A stretch of DNA of 35,639 nucleotides from CAYNFT01 sp964396535 (GTDB lineage Bacteria > Chloroflexota > Dehalococcoidia > Dehalococcoidales > UBA2162), in NCBI GenBank assembly GCA_964396535.1, contig CAYNFT010000012.1:1-35639 (forward strand), in the 5' to 3' direction. The position numbers and the translations under genes are program-made. The notes under the pieces were generated by a model. It was not told the DNA's origin, ran no database searches, and saw only the letters and a list, made by a program, of their open reading frames with translations. Every line of letters starts with the position of its first letter. Position 1 is the stretch's first letter. Positions 1-7,778 of the stretch are shown here, piece after piece.

Positions 1-45
1 ACATGCCAGGTCTTGAAGGCGCCTTACTTCATTTTGGTCAGCCAT
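1..45 (-). CDS. Start of an unidentified gene running off the window
   Basis: The minus strand has an ATG at 45 followed by 15 open codons to the window edge (MADQNEVRRLQDLAC). A purine-rich AAAGGGGGG lies 8 bases upstream of the ATG. The same G-run Shine-Dalgarno type precedes the GX3-repeat gene that starts at 15906. Only the N-terminus is visible and I do not recognise it. It lies downstream of, and in the same direction as, the broken tRNA-Thr gene, so it could be a gene carried inside whatever interrupts that tRNA, or simply the next gene. The start is plausible but unproven. Confidence 0.45.
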   Translation of the reverse strand, partial: MADQNEVRRLQDLAC

Positions 46-280
46 ATAAATAACCCCCCTTTCTTTGCCCTTTTATAAATTTACGTTATTTTACCAAATT
101 AAACGCGAGAAAGCTAATGGGTACTCTATAATGCCTGGATATCCTATATATGATTACTCGGCAATCGCCAAGGTAATGCTGAATAGTTACTTTAAGTGAG
201 GAGTGGGACTTCTTCGCACCCCTCTTGATTTTGACGTTGACATCCCATTCTAGCAAGTTACAATCAACCACGCCAATCGT

Positions 281-288
281 GGTTTCGC
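281..288 (-). other. Candidate internal guide sequence (group I-like P1) for the tRNA-Thr exon
   Basis: On the minus strand 288-281 reads GCGAAACC. It pairs with the tRNA-Thr anticodon segment GGTTTCGT (358-351) over 8 base pairs, ending in a U-G wobble at U36. That is the usual arrangement of a group I intron 5' splice site. A hairpin CCACG-ATTGG-CGTGG follows at once, where a P2 helix would be. The implied P1 loop is about 62 bases, which is long, and I could not identify the conserved P7 core in the visible sequence. Pairing is seen; intron identity is inference. Confidence 0.35.
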
Positions 289-348
289 AGGTCGGGGGAC
301 AGTACCAGACGATATGGGACACGATGGAGCGGCACTTTGGGCTCGAGC

Positions 349-385
349 TTACGAAACCGCTGCTCTACCGCTGAGCTACGCTGGC
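349..385 (-). tRNA. 5' half of tRNA-Thr(CGT), interrupted in the anticodon loop
   Basis: Reading the minus strand from 385: acceptor strand GCCAGCG, TA, D-stem GCTC, D-loop AGCGGTA, D-stem GAGC, A26, anticodon 5' strand GCGGT, loop TTCGTAA with anticodon CGT (353-351). This is a textbook bacterial tRNA-Thr up to position 38. The expected 3' strand ACCGC, T-arm and acceptor 3' strand are absent. From 348 the sequence is unrelated, and no T-arm or CGCTGGC end occurs in the remaining 348 bases. A TATACT -10 box sits just upstream, so the half looks expressed. It could be exon 1 of an intron-containing tRNA, a gene broken by an insertion, or a chimeric join. Confidence 0.65.
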
Positions 386-393
386 TTTGCCTA

Positions 394-399
394 AGTATA
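394..399 (-). promoter_or_regulatory. -10 box of the interrupted tRNA-Thr gene
   Basis: The minus strand reads TATACT at 399-394, eight bases before the first tRNA base at 385. This is the right distance for a transcript starting at or just before the tRNA 5' end. No good -35 element is visible. Confidence 0.4.
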
Positions 400-544
400 G
401 CATAAAAGTTGGTGGATGATAAGAACCCCGAGTGTGCCCTCGCGGTATTTTAACGAAATCTTAACACCATTTTTATGAGGATATTAATTTTGCTCCCCTA
501 AACTGAAAGAGTGACCAGAGAGAACCTGAGTGGAGGAGGAACTT

Positions 545-937
545 ATGGAAATAACTAATGACATCGGCGATTTAGGCAAAATACTCAAGCAACAAAGAGT
601 TATGATACCACTGACATTGCGTAAGCTGGCAGCTATATCAGGTATATCATCATCTCACCTAGGACGTATAGAACGAGGGGAAAGATTCCCCTCTGCCTCA
701 GTTCTACAAAAAATAGCTAAGCCGCTAGGTTTTGAGGAAGGTGAGCTATTCTCCCTGGCTGGTTATCTGTCGCCCCGACCAACAGGCATAGGGGAGAGGG
801 AAACCGAATATATTACTGGGCGACTTGACCCTTATGTGAGCAGAGTGTTGGGCGAGGAGCCACTAGAGGTTCAGCGTGCAGTTATTGGGATTCTCAACAT
901 ACTGAAAAGCATTGCTAAGGCATCGAAAGGGGAATAA
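545..937 (+). CDS. XRE-family helix-turn-helix transcriptional regulator
   Basis: A 130-residue protein with an N-terminal Cro/CI-type helix-turn-helix over about residues 8-65. The recognition region contains LRKLAAISGISSSHLGRIERGERFPS, typical of XRE regulators (shown here as adjacent LRKLAAISGIS and SSHLGRIERGE). The C-terminal half has no domain I recognise and may mediate dimerisation. The start is the ATG at 545, because GGAGGAGG at 532-539 is a strong ribosome binding site for it. An in-frame GTG at 530 lies within that site and is unlikely. A small gene begins two bases after the stop, so the two are co-transcribed. Targets are unknown. Confidence 0.85.
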   Translation: MEITNDIGDLGKILKQQRVMIPLTLRKLAAISGISSSHLGRIERGERFPSASVLQKIAKPLGFEEGELFSLAGYLSPRPTGIGERETEYITGRLDPYVSRVLGEEPLEVQRAVIGILNILKSIAKASKGE

Positions 938-939
938 AG

Positions 940-1137
940 ATGATTAAGACTGTTATTAGATGTGTTAATAATATGGTTATGGTATTTGATGAAAAGGGAG
1001 AACAAATCCCTGAATATCAGGGGCAGTATGGGGAAGTAAAGGAAGGCATCTTTAAAGACGCACCGTCAACTACAGTATTTAATTATTCATCCGATTCTAA
1101 GCCTGAATTACGGGAAATTCCAAGAGAGGAATGGTAG
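940..1137 (+). CDS. Small hypothetical protein downstream of the XRE regulator
   Basis: A 65-residue acidic protein beginning MIKTVIRCVNNMVMVFDEKGEQ. It starts two bases after the stop of the XRE regulator, so it is probably translationally coupled to it. It has no signal peptide, membrane segment or recognisable motif. It may be a partner or effector of the regulator, but nothing in the sequence shows this. Confidence 0.6.
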   Translation: MIKTVIRCVNNMVMVFDEKGEQIPEYQGQYGEVKEGIFKDAPSTTVFNYSSDSKPELREIPREEW

Positions 1138-1159
1138 TCAATCAATAAAGACAACAAAA

Positions 1160-1351
1160 ATGCGGTATCTACTAGCCAATATAATAGTGATAAGTTTATC
1201 TGTTGCGTTCTTAGTGCATTTTGGTCTTATTACCTATTACGGACAGATAATAATATACGAACCCTATCCGGTTGTTTTAGTTCTGGAGATAACCGGGCTA
1301 ATCGGCTTGATAGTTTTTGCTGCTTCTAATCTAGTGAGGAAAGCCCCTTAG
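1160..1351 (+). CDS. Small membrane protein with two transmembrane segments
   Basis: A 63-residue very hydrophobic protein. Two membrane helices are evident, about residues 4-24 and 38-57, joined by a Tyr-rich turn with YEPYP. The C-terminus NLVRKAP is positively charged and probably cytoplasmic. It follows the preceding small gene by 22 bases and looks like the last gene of the XRE operon. Family and function are not recognised. The start has no strong ribosome binding site. Confidence 0.5.
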   Translation: MRYLLANIIVISLSVAFLVHFGLITYYGQIIIYEPYPVVLVLEITGLIGLIVFAASNLVRKAP

Positions 1352-1565
1352 TCAAGCTATAAGGAGCTTTCGGACCAAGTCCCCTGCTTCTTTAAATACC
1401 CAAAACCTAGCTTCGTCCCTCTTTATGCTATGCTAGTAATTGCCATATATCAGATGCCAAGGCGTTTTTCCGCTTCCGATGAACCTTGTAACCCACCTTT
1501 TAGCCGCTCTGAATAGAGAGCTTATGTCCCTAAATATGCCTGGTATCTCTTTATCTACCATATTT

Positions 1566-1589
1566 AAAATGCCTATTGGCATTTTTTTT
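1566..1589 (+). terminator. Rho-independent terminator before the signalling operon
   Basis: The stem AAAATGCC (1566-1573), loop TATT and GGCATTTT (1578-1585) run into a string of T ending at 1589. It ends transcription from the XRE operon. The bases between 1352 and 1565 hold no gene or clear structure that I can see. Confidence 0.75.
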
Positions 1590-1605
1590 GCTTTTATGAT
1601 ACAAT
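1576..1605 (+). promoter_or_regulatory. Candidate promoter of the cheR signalling operon
   Basis: TTGGCA (1576-1581) and TACAAT (1600-1605), inside the longer TATGATACAAT, are separated by 18 bases. The -35 element overlaps the 3' arm of the preceding terminator. The same TATGATACAAT box occurs at 30540-30550 upstream of another gene, which supports it as a local -10 style. Confidence 0.45.
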
Positions 1606-1643
1606 TGACATAAGCACTGGTTGCTGAAAGGTCAGAGTTTTAT

Positions 1644-2498
1644 ATGGCAAGCATGATTACTAAAAGTGATACTAAAGCTCTCGATTTACTTCTGGAGAAG
1701 ATGTACCAGGACGGAGGATATGATTTCCGTGAGTATAAACGTGGAACGGTAACCCGCCGCCTGGAAAGGAGACTTCACGCCACAGGAACGGAGACATATC
1801 GGGACTACATGCGGTTTCTTGATGCCCATCCCGAAGAATACCATCTTCTTGCCGAAGACCTCACCATAAAGACGAGCGGGTTCTTTCGAAGCCCCTACAC
1901 CTTCCAGCAGGTGAGCAAGCTGGTGTTACCGGAACTCGTTGATTACAAAAGAAGGCACGGAGAGCGCCGACTGCGCATATGGAGCACGGCTTGCTCTCGT
2001 GGTGAAGAGCCATACTCCATATCTATCCTGCTTACCGAATTCCTGGGACATAGCTTGCCGGACTTCGATATTGAAGTCTATGCCACAGATGTCAGCCGGC
2101 AAGCTCTGGAAGAAGCAGAAGCAGGAATCTACTCGACGAAGGATGTAGAAGGGCTTACGACTCCCTTACTGGAAAGTTATTTCAGCTACCGCAGCGAAGC
2201 CTACAGGGTGAGGAATAGCATCAGGCGGATGCTCCGCTTCTCCTATTTTGATTTGGCTTCAACTATAGAGCCACCTTTCTTGAATCTCGACTGTATATTC
2301 TGCTGCAATGTGCTGATATATCTACTGCAAAAACTCCAGGAGAGGGTGCTGGACATGCTCTATGACTCACTGGCTACTCCCGGCTACCTGATTCTGGGAG
2401 AGGTGGAAACACCAACAAATAACCTGCGTGAGAAGCTGGAATGCCTTGATATCAAGTCAAGGATATATAAGAGGAACGGGACAAATAACCGCGTCTAA
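1644..2498 (+). CDS. cheR: CheR-family SAM-dependent protein methyltransferase
   Basis: A 284-residue protein with the full CheR layout: N-terminal helical domain (about 10-75, with TRRLERRL), the KTSGFFRSP segment, the SAM-binding motif WSTACSRGEEPYS, and YATDVSRQALEEAEAGIY. CheR enzymes methylate glutamates of chemoreceptors using SAM. The usual FCRNVLIYF motif reads FCCNVLIYL here, so Cys221 replaces a normally conserved Arg. Activity may be altered or the substrate may differ. No chemoreceptor, CheA, CheW or CheB is nearby; the next genes encode a SpoIIAA-like protein and histidine kinases, so its role is probably in a non-chemotaxis pathway. The ribosome binding site is weak. Confidence 0.88.
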   Translation: MASMITKSDTKALDLLLEKMYQDGGYDFREYKRGTVTRRLERRLHATGTETYRDYMRFLDAHPEEYHLLAEDLTIKTSGFFRSPYTFQQVSKLVLPELVDYKRRHGERRLRIWSTACSRGEEPYSISILLTEFLGHSLPDFDIEVYATDVSRQALEEAEAGIYSTKDVEGLTTPLLESYFSYRSEAYRVRNSIRRMLRFSYFDLASTIEPPFLNLDCIFCCNVLIYLLQKLQERVLDMLYDSLATPGYLILGEVETPTNNLREKLECLDIKSRIYKRNGTNNRV

Positions 2499-2522
2499 GA
2501 AATAAAATAAAAGGAGGGGAAA

Positions 2523-2903
2523 ATGGCAGGGAAAGAACGAGAAATTTGGGTGGGGGAAAGTAGATTATATTTAGACGAGGACAACATAGGTTATGTGACT
2601 TTAATCGGAGAAGTGGATGAGAAGGCAGCAGATAGATATATGGATGCTGCTTTAAAAATGATAAATATGGCTGAAGGTGCTGTAAATTTTCTGGTGGACG
2701 TTAACAAAACAGGGAAGCTCTCAACAGAGGCAAGGGGCGTATTCAAGGAAATGTCTGAGCATGAAAAAACCGGAAGGGTCGCTATATTTGGGATGCATCC
2801 AGTGGCAAAAGTGCTTGCATCCTTTGTTATGGGAGTTTCTAGGAAAAAGGATATGCAGTTTTTCAGGACGGAGGAAGAGGCTCTTGCGTGGCTTAAAGAG
2901 TGA
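2523..2903 (+). CDS. SpoIIAA-like / STAS-fold protein
   Basis: A 126-residue protein resembling SpoIIAA-like STAS-fold proteins: a beta-rich start, a central segment FLVDVNKTGKLS with conserved Asp, and a C-terminus typical of the family (MQFFRTEEEALAWLKE). Such proteins often act as protein-interaction switches. It has a strong ribosome binding site (AAGGAGGGG) before the ATG and sits between cheR and the first histidine kinase. It probably belongs to the same signalling complex; its exact partner is unknown. Confidence 0.65.
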   Translation: MAGKEREIWVGESRLYLDEDNIGYVTLIGEVDEKAADRYMDAALKMINMAEGAVNFLVDVNKTGKLSTEARGVFKEMSEHEKTGRVAIFGMHPVAKVLASFVMGVSRKKDMQFFRTEEEALAWLKE

Positions 2904-2968
2904 AAGAGTGATACACGCAAGTGGAGAAATCCAAACATAGACGAATCATGTACACCTATAGGGAGTAA

Positions 2969-4174
2969 ATGATGGATAAAACATCAGAAAAAGAGCGTAT
3001 AAACGAAATAATTGAATCTATTATGAAAGTAGCCAGAGGGGATTACTCTGTTCAGGTTGAACTCTCGGGTAAGAATGATGACCTTGATTCACTTGCTATG
3101 GGCTTCAACATGATGATTGACGACCTTAAAGCAAGTACAGTTGGACTTGGATATGCTAGTAATAGAATAGAAGAAACTCTTAATATTATCCAGAGAGTGG
3201 CAAGAGGTGATTATGCAGTGGCTTGCGAAGTTAGCGGGGAAAACGATATTTTCGATGCCCTTGGAATGGGCGTAAACATGATGATTGACGATATCAGGAA
3301 TGGTATTGAAGAGCTTCGCCGAGCAAATGAGAAACTTCAAGCCAGTGAGGAGGAACTTAGAGCCTCCAATGAGGAACTAGAAGCAGCCAACGAGGAGTTG
3401 CGTGCCACCGAGGAGGAATTGCGCGCTGCGAATGAAGAGCTACAGACAGCCAACGAGGAGCTCAGAGAGGCACAAGAACAGCTAGTCCGTTCCGAGAAGC
3501 TGGCGTCTATAGGACAACTGGCGGGAGGGGTGGGACACGAGCTTAGAAATCCACTGGGAGCCATCAAGAATGCTGTTTACTATATAAAAGGGAAGATAGC
3601 AAAGAGCGAACTGGGAGAGAAAGAGCCGCGGGTTATGGAGTTTCTCAACATTATGGACGACGAGGTAAATTCATCTAATAAAATTATCAATGACCTTCTC
3701 AGCTTTTCCCGTGTAGGCAAGCCGGCAGTGTCACCGACCCACATAGATAAAGTGATTGAGGATTCCCTCTCACACGTGCCCATTCCAGAAAGTATCGAGC
3801 TGGTTAAAGAGCTGGATGCCGACCTGCCTCAGGTTGAGGTAGACCCTGACCAGATTCGCCAGGTATTAGTGAATACAATTACGAACTCTGTGCAAGCTAT
3901 GCCCGAGGGAGGCAAGTTAACAGTAGCCGCTGGGAGGAGAGATAACTTCCTTGAGATAAGGGTTGCTGATACCGGTTACGGTATAGCCGAGGACACCATA
4001 GGTAAAATTTTTGACCCCCTGTTTACCACTAAAGCCAAGGGTATTGGGTTGGGACTGGCGGTATGCAAGACAATTATTGATAGGCATCAGGGACAAATCG
4101 AAGTAGAGAGTGAGATGGGGAAGGGAACTGCCTTTACTGTAAAATTGCCTTTAATAATAAAAAAAGATAGGTAA
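2969..4174 (+). CDS. Soluble HAMP-like sensor histidine kinase
   Basis: A 401-residue kinase with no membrane segment. Two HAMP-like units (about 8-52 and 68-112) each contain ARGDY and a FNMMIDD-type end. A long coiled coil (about 113-172) of repeated Glu-rich EELRAANEEL-like units follows. Then come a HisKA domain with phospho-acceptor His190 in GHELRNPLG and an ATPase domain with NSVQAM, DTGYGI and GIGLGLAV. Phosphate probably passes to the receiver proteins encoded directly downstream. ATG codons at 2969 and 2972 are both possible starts. Input probably comes through the HAMP units or partner proteins, since there is no extracellular sensor. Confidence 0.9.
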   Translation: MMDKTSEKERINEIIESIMKVARGDYSVQVELSGKNDDLDSLAMGFNMMIDDLKASTVGLGYASNRIEETLNIIQRVARGDYAVACEVSGENDIFDALGMGVNMMIDDIRNGIEELRRANEKLQASEEELRASNEELEAANEELRATEEELRAANEELQTANEELREAQEQLVRSEKLASIGQLAGGVGHELRNPLGAIKNAVYYIKGKIAKSELGEKEPRVMEFLNIMDDEVNSSNKIINDLLSFSRVGKPAVSPTHIDKVIEDSLSHVPIPESIELVKELDADLPQVEVDPDQIRQVLVNTITNSVQAMPEGGKLTVAAGRRDNFLEIRVADTGYGIAEDTIGKIFDPLFTTKAKGIGLGLAVCKTIIDRHQGQIEVESEMGKGTAFTVKLPLIIKKDR

Positions 4175-4184
4175 GAGGAAGATA

Positions 4185-4916
4185 ATGGAAAAGACTAATA
4201 TTCTAGTAGTTGATGACCTTCGGAGCATGCGCCTCACCCTGGGAGGGATACTGGAGGATGAAGGGCACAATGTCGTTACTGTGGAGGATGGCTACCAGGC
4301 TATTGAAGCAGTAAGGAAGACTCACTTTGATGTCATCTTTATGGATATAAAGATGCCGGGAATAGATGGGGTTCAAACCTTCAGGGAGGTCAAGAAGATA
4401 GACCCTAAGACATCAGTAATTATGATGACCGCCTATTCGGTAGAGGATTTGGTAAACGAAGCCCTTGAAGAGGGTGCCTATACCGTTGTCTACAAATCGT
4501 TCGATATTGGTAGAATCATGGCCATTATTGAAGAGTTGGCTAGCCAGAGAGTTCTTATACTGGTGGTTGACGACGAGTTTGGCGATAGGGAAACATTAAG
4601 GGAAGTTCTAGAGGATAAGGGATACAGGGTAGCTACCGCCAGGGACGGAACCGAGACAATCGAGATGGTTAAGAGCCGGCACTATGACATCATCTTTTTG
4701 GATGTGAGGCTACCCGATATGAATGGAGTTGATACCTATGTGCACGTTAAGCAGATTGACCCCCAGGCAACAGTGATTATGATGACCGGCTATAGTGAGG
4801 AGGAGCTAGTAGAAAGGGCGATAAGTCAGGGCGCCCATACCTGCATATATAAGCCTTATGATATTGAGAGGGTCATAGCGCTGGTAGAGGATATAGCTAG
4901 GGATAGGAGAGAATGA
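4185..4916 (+). CDS. Tandem double-receiver response regulator
   Basis: A 243-residue protein made of two CheY-like receiver domains. The first (about 5-120) has acidic residues Asp10-Asp11, phospho-acceptor Asp54 and Lys104. The second (about 123-240) has Asp129-Asp130, Asp173 and Lys223. The Lys-Pro after the last strand is kept in the second (YKPYD) but is Lys-Ser in the first (YKSFD). There is no output domain, so it probably relays or buffers phosphate. It follows the kinase by 10 bases and overlaps the next gene by 4 bases (ATGA), indicating translational coupling. Confidence 0.9.
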   Translation: MEKTNILVVDDLRSMRLTLGGILEDEGHNVVTVEDGYQAIEAVRKTHFDVIFMDIKMPGIDGVQTFREVKKIDPKTSVIMMTAYSVEDLVNEALEEGAYTVVYKSFDIGRIMAIIEELASQRVLILVVDDEFGDRETLREVLEDKGYRVATARDGTETIEMVKSRHYDIIFLDVRLPDMNGVDTYVHVKQIDPQATVIMMTGYSEEELVERAISQGAHTCIYKPYDIERVIALVEDIARDRRE

Positions 4917-7378
4917 AGTCAGCAGGTGCCACCATTATTGTAGTAGAAGACGAGCCGGGCACAAGGTCAACCTTGTGCGGCATACTGATGGATGATGCCG
5001 GGTATAAGGTTGTTGGACTAGAAAGAGGAGCCGAAGCCCTGGAGATGATACGGAGAAGTTCCTTTGATGTGGTCATTGCCGATATAAGATTACCCGACGT
5101 CAGCGGACTGGAAATACTGGAGCTAGCTAAGGAAATAAACCCCGATGCAGCAGTGATTATGATGACAGGCTACGCCAGCATGGAGACAGCAGTGGACGCT
5201 GTAAACCAGGGTGCCTACGCCTATTTTGTCAAGCCGGTTAATCCGGATGAAATGAAGACCACCATTGCTAACGCCCTTAAGCAGCAAAGGCTCTCTCTGG
5301 AAAATAAAAGACTTGTAGAGGATTTACAGCGCGCCAACAAGCTATTGCTTAAAGCCAACGCAGAATTGCAGAAGAAAATCACCGAGCGCAACCGGGTAAG
5401 AGAGGCGCTACAAGAGAGTGAAGAAAGATACCGCTCATTGACGGACGACGTACTCAATAGCTCAGCAGTCGGCATATTTATCCTTGACGGTGATTTCAAG
5501 ATTGTTTGGATAAACCACTCTTTGGAACGCTACTTCGGCTTGCGAAGTGAGGAGGTTATCGGCAAGGATAAGCGAGACCTCGTTCGTGGGCGAATTAAGA
5601 ACATCTTTGAGGACAAAGAAACCTTTGTCCAGAGGGTGCTGGCTACCTATGACAATAATACCTACATTGAGAACTTCGAGTGCCATGTGCTACCTGACGG
5701 CGAACGCGAAGAACGCTGGCTTGAACACTGGAGCCAGCCTATCTATTCAGGACTTTACGCAGGAGGTCGTATCGAACATTACACTGACATCACCGAGCGC
5801 AAGCGAGCAGAGGAGCTCTACAGGACTCTGGCGGAAAGCTCGCCGGTTGGTGTTTATATTTTCCAGGACGATAAGTTTCAGTTCGTTAATCCCCAGTTCC
5901 GGAAATTAACCGGCTTTAGCGAAGATGAACTGTTAAATATGGCCCCTTTGGAGCTTGTCCAACATGAAGATAGGGACAGAGCCAGAGAAAACGCAGTGGC
6001 AATGTTGAAGGGAAACCGCATTTCCCCTTACGAGTTCAGGGTTACTAACAAGGCTGGTGAGACTAATTGGTCGATGGAAACAGTTAGCTCTATTCACTAT
6101 AAGGGGAAACGAGCTACTCTGGGTAACTTCATGGATATCACCGAGCTCAAGCGGATGGAGGAGGAGATAAGGCAGGCGGCCGAAGAGTGGGAGAAAACCT
6201 TCAACTCCACTGAAGATCTAATTTACATTCATGATAAGGATTACAGGCTTCTAAGGGTTAATAAAGCTTATGCTGATCCCCAAAATATGGAGCCGAGAGA
6301 ACTCATCGGAAAAACCTGTTACGAAGTAATACATGGAGCAAAAGAGCCTTGCTTGGATTGCTCTCACAAGAAGGTTTTGGAGACCCAAAAGCCGGTTACG
6401 AGGGAATTCTTTGTACCTCCTGCAGGGAGGCATTTTCAGGAGATTACGTCGCCTATATTCGATGAGAAAGGTCAGGTTATTGCCTCTGTTCATGTTACTA
6501 GAGACATAACTGAGCCCAAGCGGATGGAGCGTGAGCTTCAGGAAAGGAACGAGCAGCTCGATGGCCAGAACGAGGAGCTTCAGTCGATGACTGAAGAACT
6601 TTTGACGCAACGGCAGGAGCTTATTGAGAAAACACAGGAGGTAGAAAGGGCAAACCAGTTGAAGTCTGAATTCCTGGCTAACATGTCTCATGAGCTGCGT
6701 ACCCCCCTCAATGTCATCATCGGCTTTTCCGAGTTAATGGTGGATGAGGTACCGGGGAAGATTAACGAGGAGCAGGGACAGTGCCTTAACGATATCTTGA
6801 CCAGCGGTCAGCACCTCCTGAACTTAATTAACGGGGTTCTTGACCTGTCCAGGATTGAATCGGGCAAGGTTGAACTCAAGCCGGAAAATGTTGCCCTGAC
6901 CGAGGTAATAAAATCACTAACCAGGACTATGATGCCGATACTGACACCAAGGAAGCAAAACCTTGATACTGAAATAGAAGAAGGGCTGCCACTGGTTTAT
7001 GCCGATGAAGCGAAAATAGCCCAGGTTCTTCTCAATCTAGTGGACAATGCCTCCAAGTTTTCCCCGGATAGAAGCAGGCTCAAGGTTGAGGCAGTCAGAG
7101 AGGGTAATTGGTGCCAGGTGAGCGTGATTGATAATGGTATTGGTATCAGGACAGAGGACCAGGAACGGATATTTGAGCCCTTTTCCCGGCTCGAAAATTC
7201 CTTGTTTAAAGATAGGGGCGGAACTGGGCTGGGGCTAGCTCTGGTGAAACAGATTGTTGAAAGGTATGGCGGGCAAATCTGGGTGCAAAGTGAATACGGA
7301 AAGGGAAGCCGCTTTATCTTTACCCTGCCCCTGGCAATGAGCAGCAAGTCAAAGCCGAAGGAGAAAACCAGACAATGA
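4913..7378 (+). CDS. Hybrid kinase: receiver, three PAS domains, histidine kinase
   Basis: An 821-residue soluble protein. In order: receiver (about 7-125, phospho-acceptor Asp57), coiled coil, PAS1 (about 172-297), PAS2 (302-418), PAS3 (425-545, with a Cys-rich CYEVIHG and PCLDC segment), a second coiled coil, HisKA with His593 in MSHELRTPLN, and an ATPase domain with NLVDNASKF, DNGIGI and GGTGLGLAL. The receiver at the N-terminus suggests control by an upstream kinase, while the PAS domains may bind small ligands or cofactors. It overlaps its neighbours by 4 bases on both sides. Confidence 0.92.
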   Translation: MKSAGATIIVVEDEPGTRSTLCGILMDDAGYKVVGLERGAEALEMIRRSSFDVVIADIRLPDVSGLEILELAKEINPDAAVIMMTGYASMETAVDAVNQGAYAYFVKPVNPDEMKTTIANALKQQRLSLENKRLVEDLQRANKLLLKANAELQKKITERNRVREALQESEERYRSLTDDVLNSSAVGIFILDGDFKIVWINHSLERYFGLRSEEVIGKDKRDLVRGRIKNIFEDKETFVQRVLATYDNNTYIENFECHVLPDGEREERWLEHWSQPIYSGLYAGGRIEHYTDITERKRAEELYRTLAESSPVGVYIFQDDKFQFVNPQFRKLTGFSEDELLNMAPLELVQHEDRDRARENAVAMLKGNRISPYEFRVTNKAGETNWSMETVSSIHYKGKRATLGNFMDITELKRMEEEIRQAAEEWEKTFNSTEDLIYIHDKDYRLLRVNKAYADPQNMEPRELIGKTCYEVIHGAKEPCLDCSHKKVLETQKPVTREFFVPPAGRHFQEITSPIFDEKGQVIASVHVTRDITEPKRMERELQERNEQLDGQNEELQSMTEELLTQRQELIEKTQEVERANQLKSEFLANMSHELRTPLNVIIGFSELMVDEVPGKINEEQGQCLNDILTSGQHLLNLINGVLDLSRIESGKVELKPENVALTEVIKSLTRTMMPILTPRKQNLDTEIEEGLPLVYADEAKIAQVLLNLVDNASKFSPDRSRLKVEAVREGNWCQVSVIDNGIGIRTEDQERIFEPFSRLENSLFKDRGGTGLGLALVKQIVERYGGQIWVQSEYGKGSRFIFTLPLAMSSKSKPKEKTRQ

Positions 7379-7767
7379 AAGATAAGATACTGGTTGTAGA
7401 AGACGACCCCCGGAATATGAGACTGATTGAAATGACCCTCAAGGCTAAGAACTATACCTTGCTCAAGGCAACTGATGGAGAAGAGGCTCTGGATATAGCT
7501 GCCAGGGAGAGACCTGACCTCATTATTATGGATATTCGCCTTCCTAAAATGAACGGGCTCGAGGTGACCAGGAAGCTAAGGAAGACGCCGTCATTGAGCC
7601 ACACCCCAATAATCGGTATTACTGCCCATGCTATGAAGGGGGACAAAGAGAAGGTGATTGAGTCCGGCTGTGACGCCTATCTGTCAAAGCCCATTAATAC
7701 CCGTGAACTACCTGGAATGATTGCCAAAATGCTGTTACAAAGGCAAGAAGATAACCCCAAGTCATAG
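7375..7767 (+). CDS. Single-domain response regulator (DivK/CheY-like)
   Basis: A 130-residue stand-alone receiver. Asp10 and Asp11 form the acidic pocket, Asp53 in IIMDIRLPKMNG is the phospho-acceptor, and Lys105 in LSKPI completes the site. The sequence around GITAHAMKGD is typical of receivers paired with hybrid kinases. There is no output domain. The start overlaps the stop of the hybrid kinase (ATGA), so the two are coupled and it is its likely partner. Confidence 0.9.
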   Translation: MKDKILVVEDDPRNMRLIEMTLKAKNYTLLKATDGEEALDIAARERPDLIIMDIRLPKMNGLEVTRKLRKTPSLSHTPIIGITAHAMKGDKEKVIESGCDAYLSKPINTRELPGMIAKMLLQRQEDNPKS

Positions 7768-7778
7768 CGGAGGTATTA

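Noticed and set aside
86..322. 78-residue open frame on the minus strand between the tRNA-Thr half and the window edge
   Set aside because: It has no ribosome binding site, an odd composition, and covers the candidate guide sequence and hairpin. It may be chance, and non-coding intron sequence is a better fit.
6251..6691. 146-residue minus-strand frame opposite the hybrid kinase
   Set aside because: It lies entirely over PAS3 and coiled-coil codons of a well-supported gene.
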